DNA of 13,299 nt from Terriglobia bacterium (lineage in GTDB: Bacteria; Acidobacteriota; Terriglobia; UBA7540), in contig JAIQGB010000214.1 in assembly GCA_020072905.1 (NCBI GenBank), positions 1 to 13,299 on the forward strand. The letters are read 5' to 3'. Below are positions 13,187 to 13,299 of the stretch, piece after piece; within the stretch, counting starts at the first letter, position 1; each line of letters opens with the position of its first letter. A model generated the notes under the pieces. It did not search any database and was not told where the DNA came from. It was given only the letters and a program-made list of their open reading frames with translations. Both the position numbers and the translations under genes were made by a program.

Positions 13187-13299
13187 CGTAAAATTGCCCC
13201 CTAAGCACCTATCGAACTTGGAAGACACTTAGAAAAAAGAATTATAGATCGGAGCGGAGAATCTGTCCAGCGATATTTCGGAGGCATGTGTATTCAACT

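Overview
The window reads as chromosomal DNA of a GC-rich, Gram-negative soil-type bacterium. Acidobacteriota is my best guess. The basis is indirect: a secreted phosphoesterase carrying choice-of-anchor (ASH) repeats, sulfatase-like proteins fused to TPR repeats, an Rrf2 regulator without Fe-S cysteines, and a MerR gene next to tRNA-Pro. There is no rRNA or ribosomal protein gene to fix the taxonomy.

Layout. (1) From 6540 down to the left edge everything is on the minus strand and looks like one sulfur-themed unit. It holds an Rrf2-family repressor behind a promoter with a palindrome, a complete SsuA-SsuB-SsuC type ABC importer (sulfonate/taurine family), a short CbiX-like (siroheme/cobalt chelatase) remnant, and two tandem sulfatase-like/TPR paralogues, the last running off the window. 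Importer, chelatase (siroheme is the sulfite reductase cofactor) and sulfatase-fold enzymes together suggest organosulfur scavenging. (2) 6621-8742, minus strand: an FHS-type sugar permease (MFS) and a ROK-family sugar kinase, joined by an apparent deletion that puts the permease out of frame into the kinase and removes the kinase's N-terminal phosphate-binding motif. (3) 8926-9723, plus strand: a MerR-family regulator with a good sigma-70 promoter, then two tRNA-Pro genes (GGG and CGG anticodons) separated by a heptad-repeat hairpin with a T-run. (4) 9702-10264, minus strand: the C-terminal remnant of a tyrosine recombinase abutting the second tRNA-Pro, the scar of an integrated element. (5) About 570 bp without a clear gene, then a large secreted phosphoesterase with three ASH domains (plus strand). 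(6) Right edge, minus strand: an aromatic-rich leader peptide (Tyr, Phe-Tyr-Phe, Trp), a strong terminator hairpin, and the first ~22 codons of what looks like a DAHP synthase gene (aroF), after which homology stops. This looks like a transcription attenuator left in front of a truncated gene.

The most unusual feature of the window is how many genes have lost pieces. The distal sulfatase lacks ~103 codons in frame, CbiX keeps only its two ends, the MFS/ROK junction is deleted, the integrase is a 3' fragment and aroF a 5' fragment. Either this is a locus undergoing decay by short deletions, or the assembly has dropped segments. All functional calls rest on reading motifs by eye; no database search was possible.
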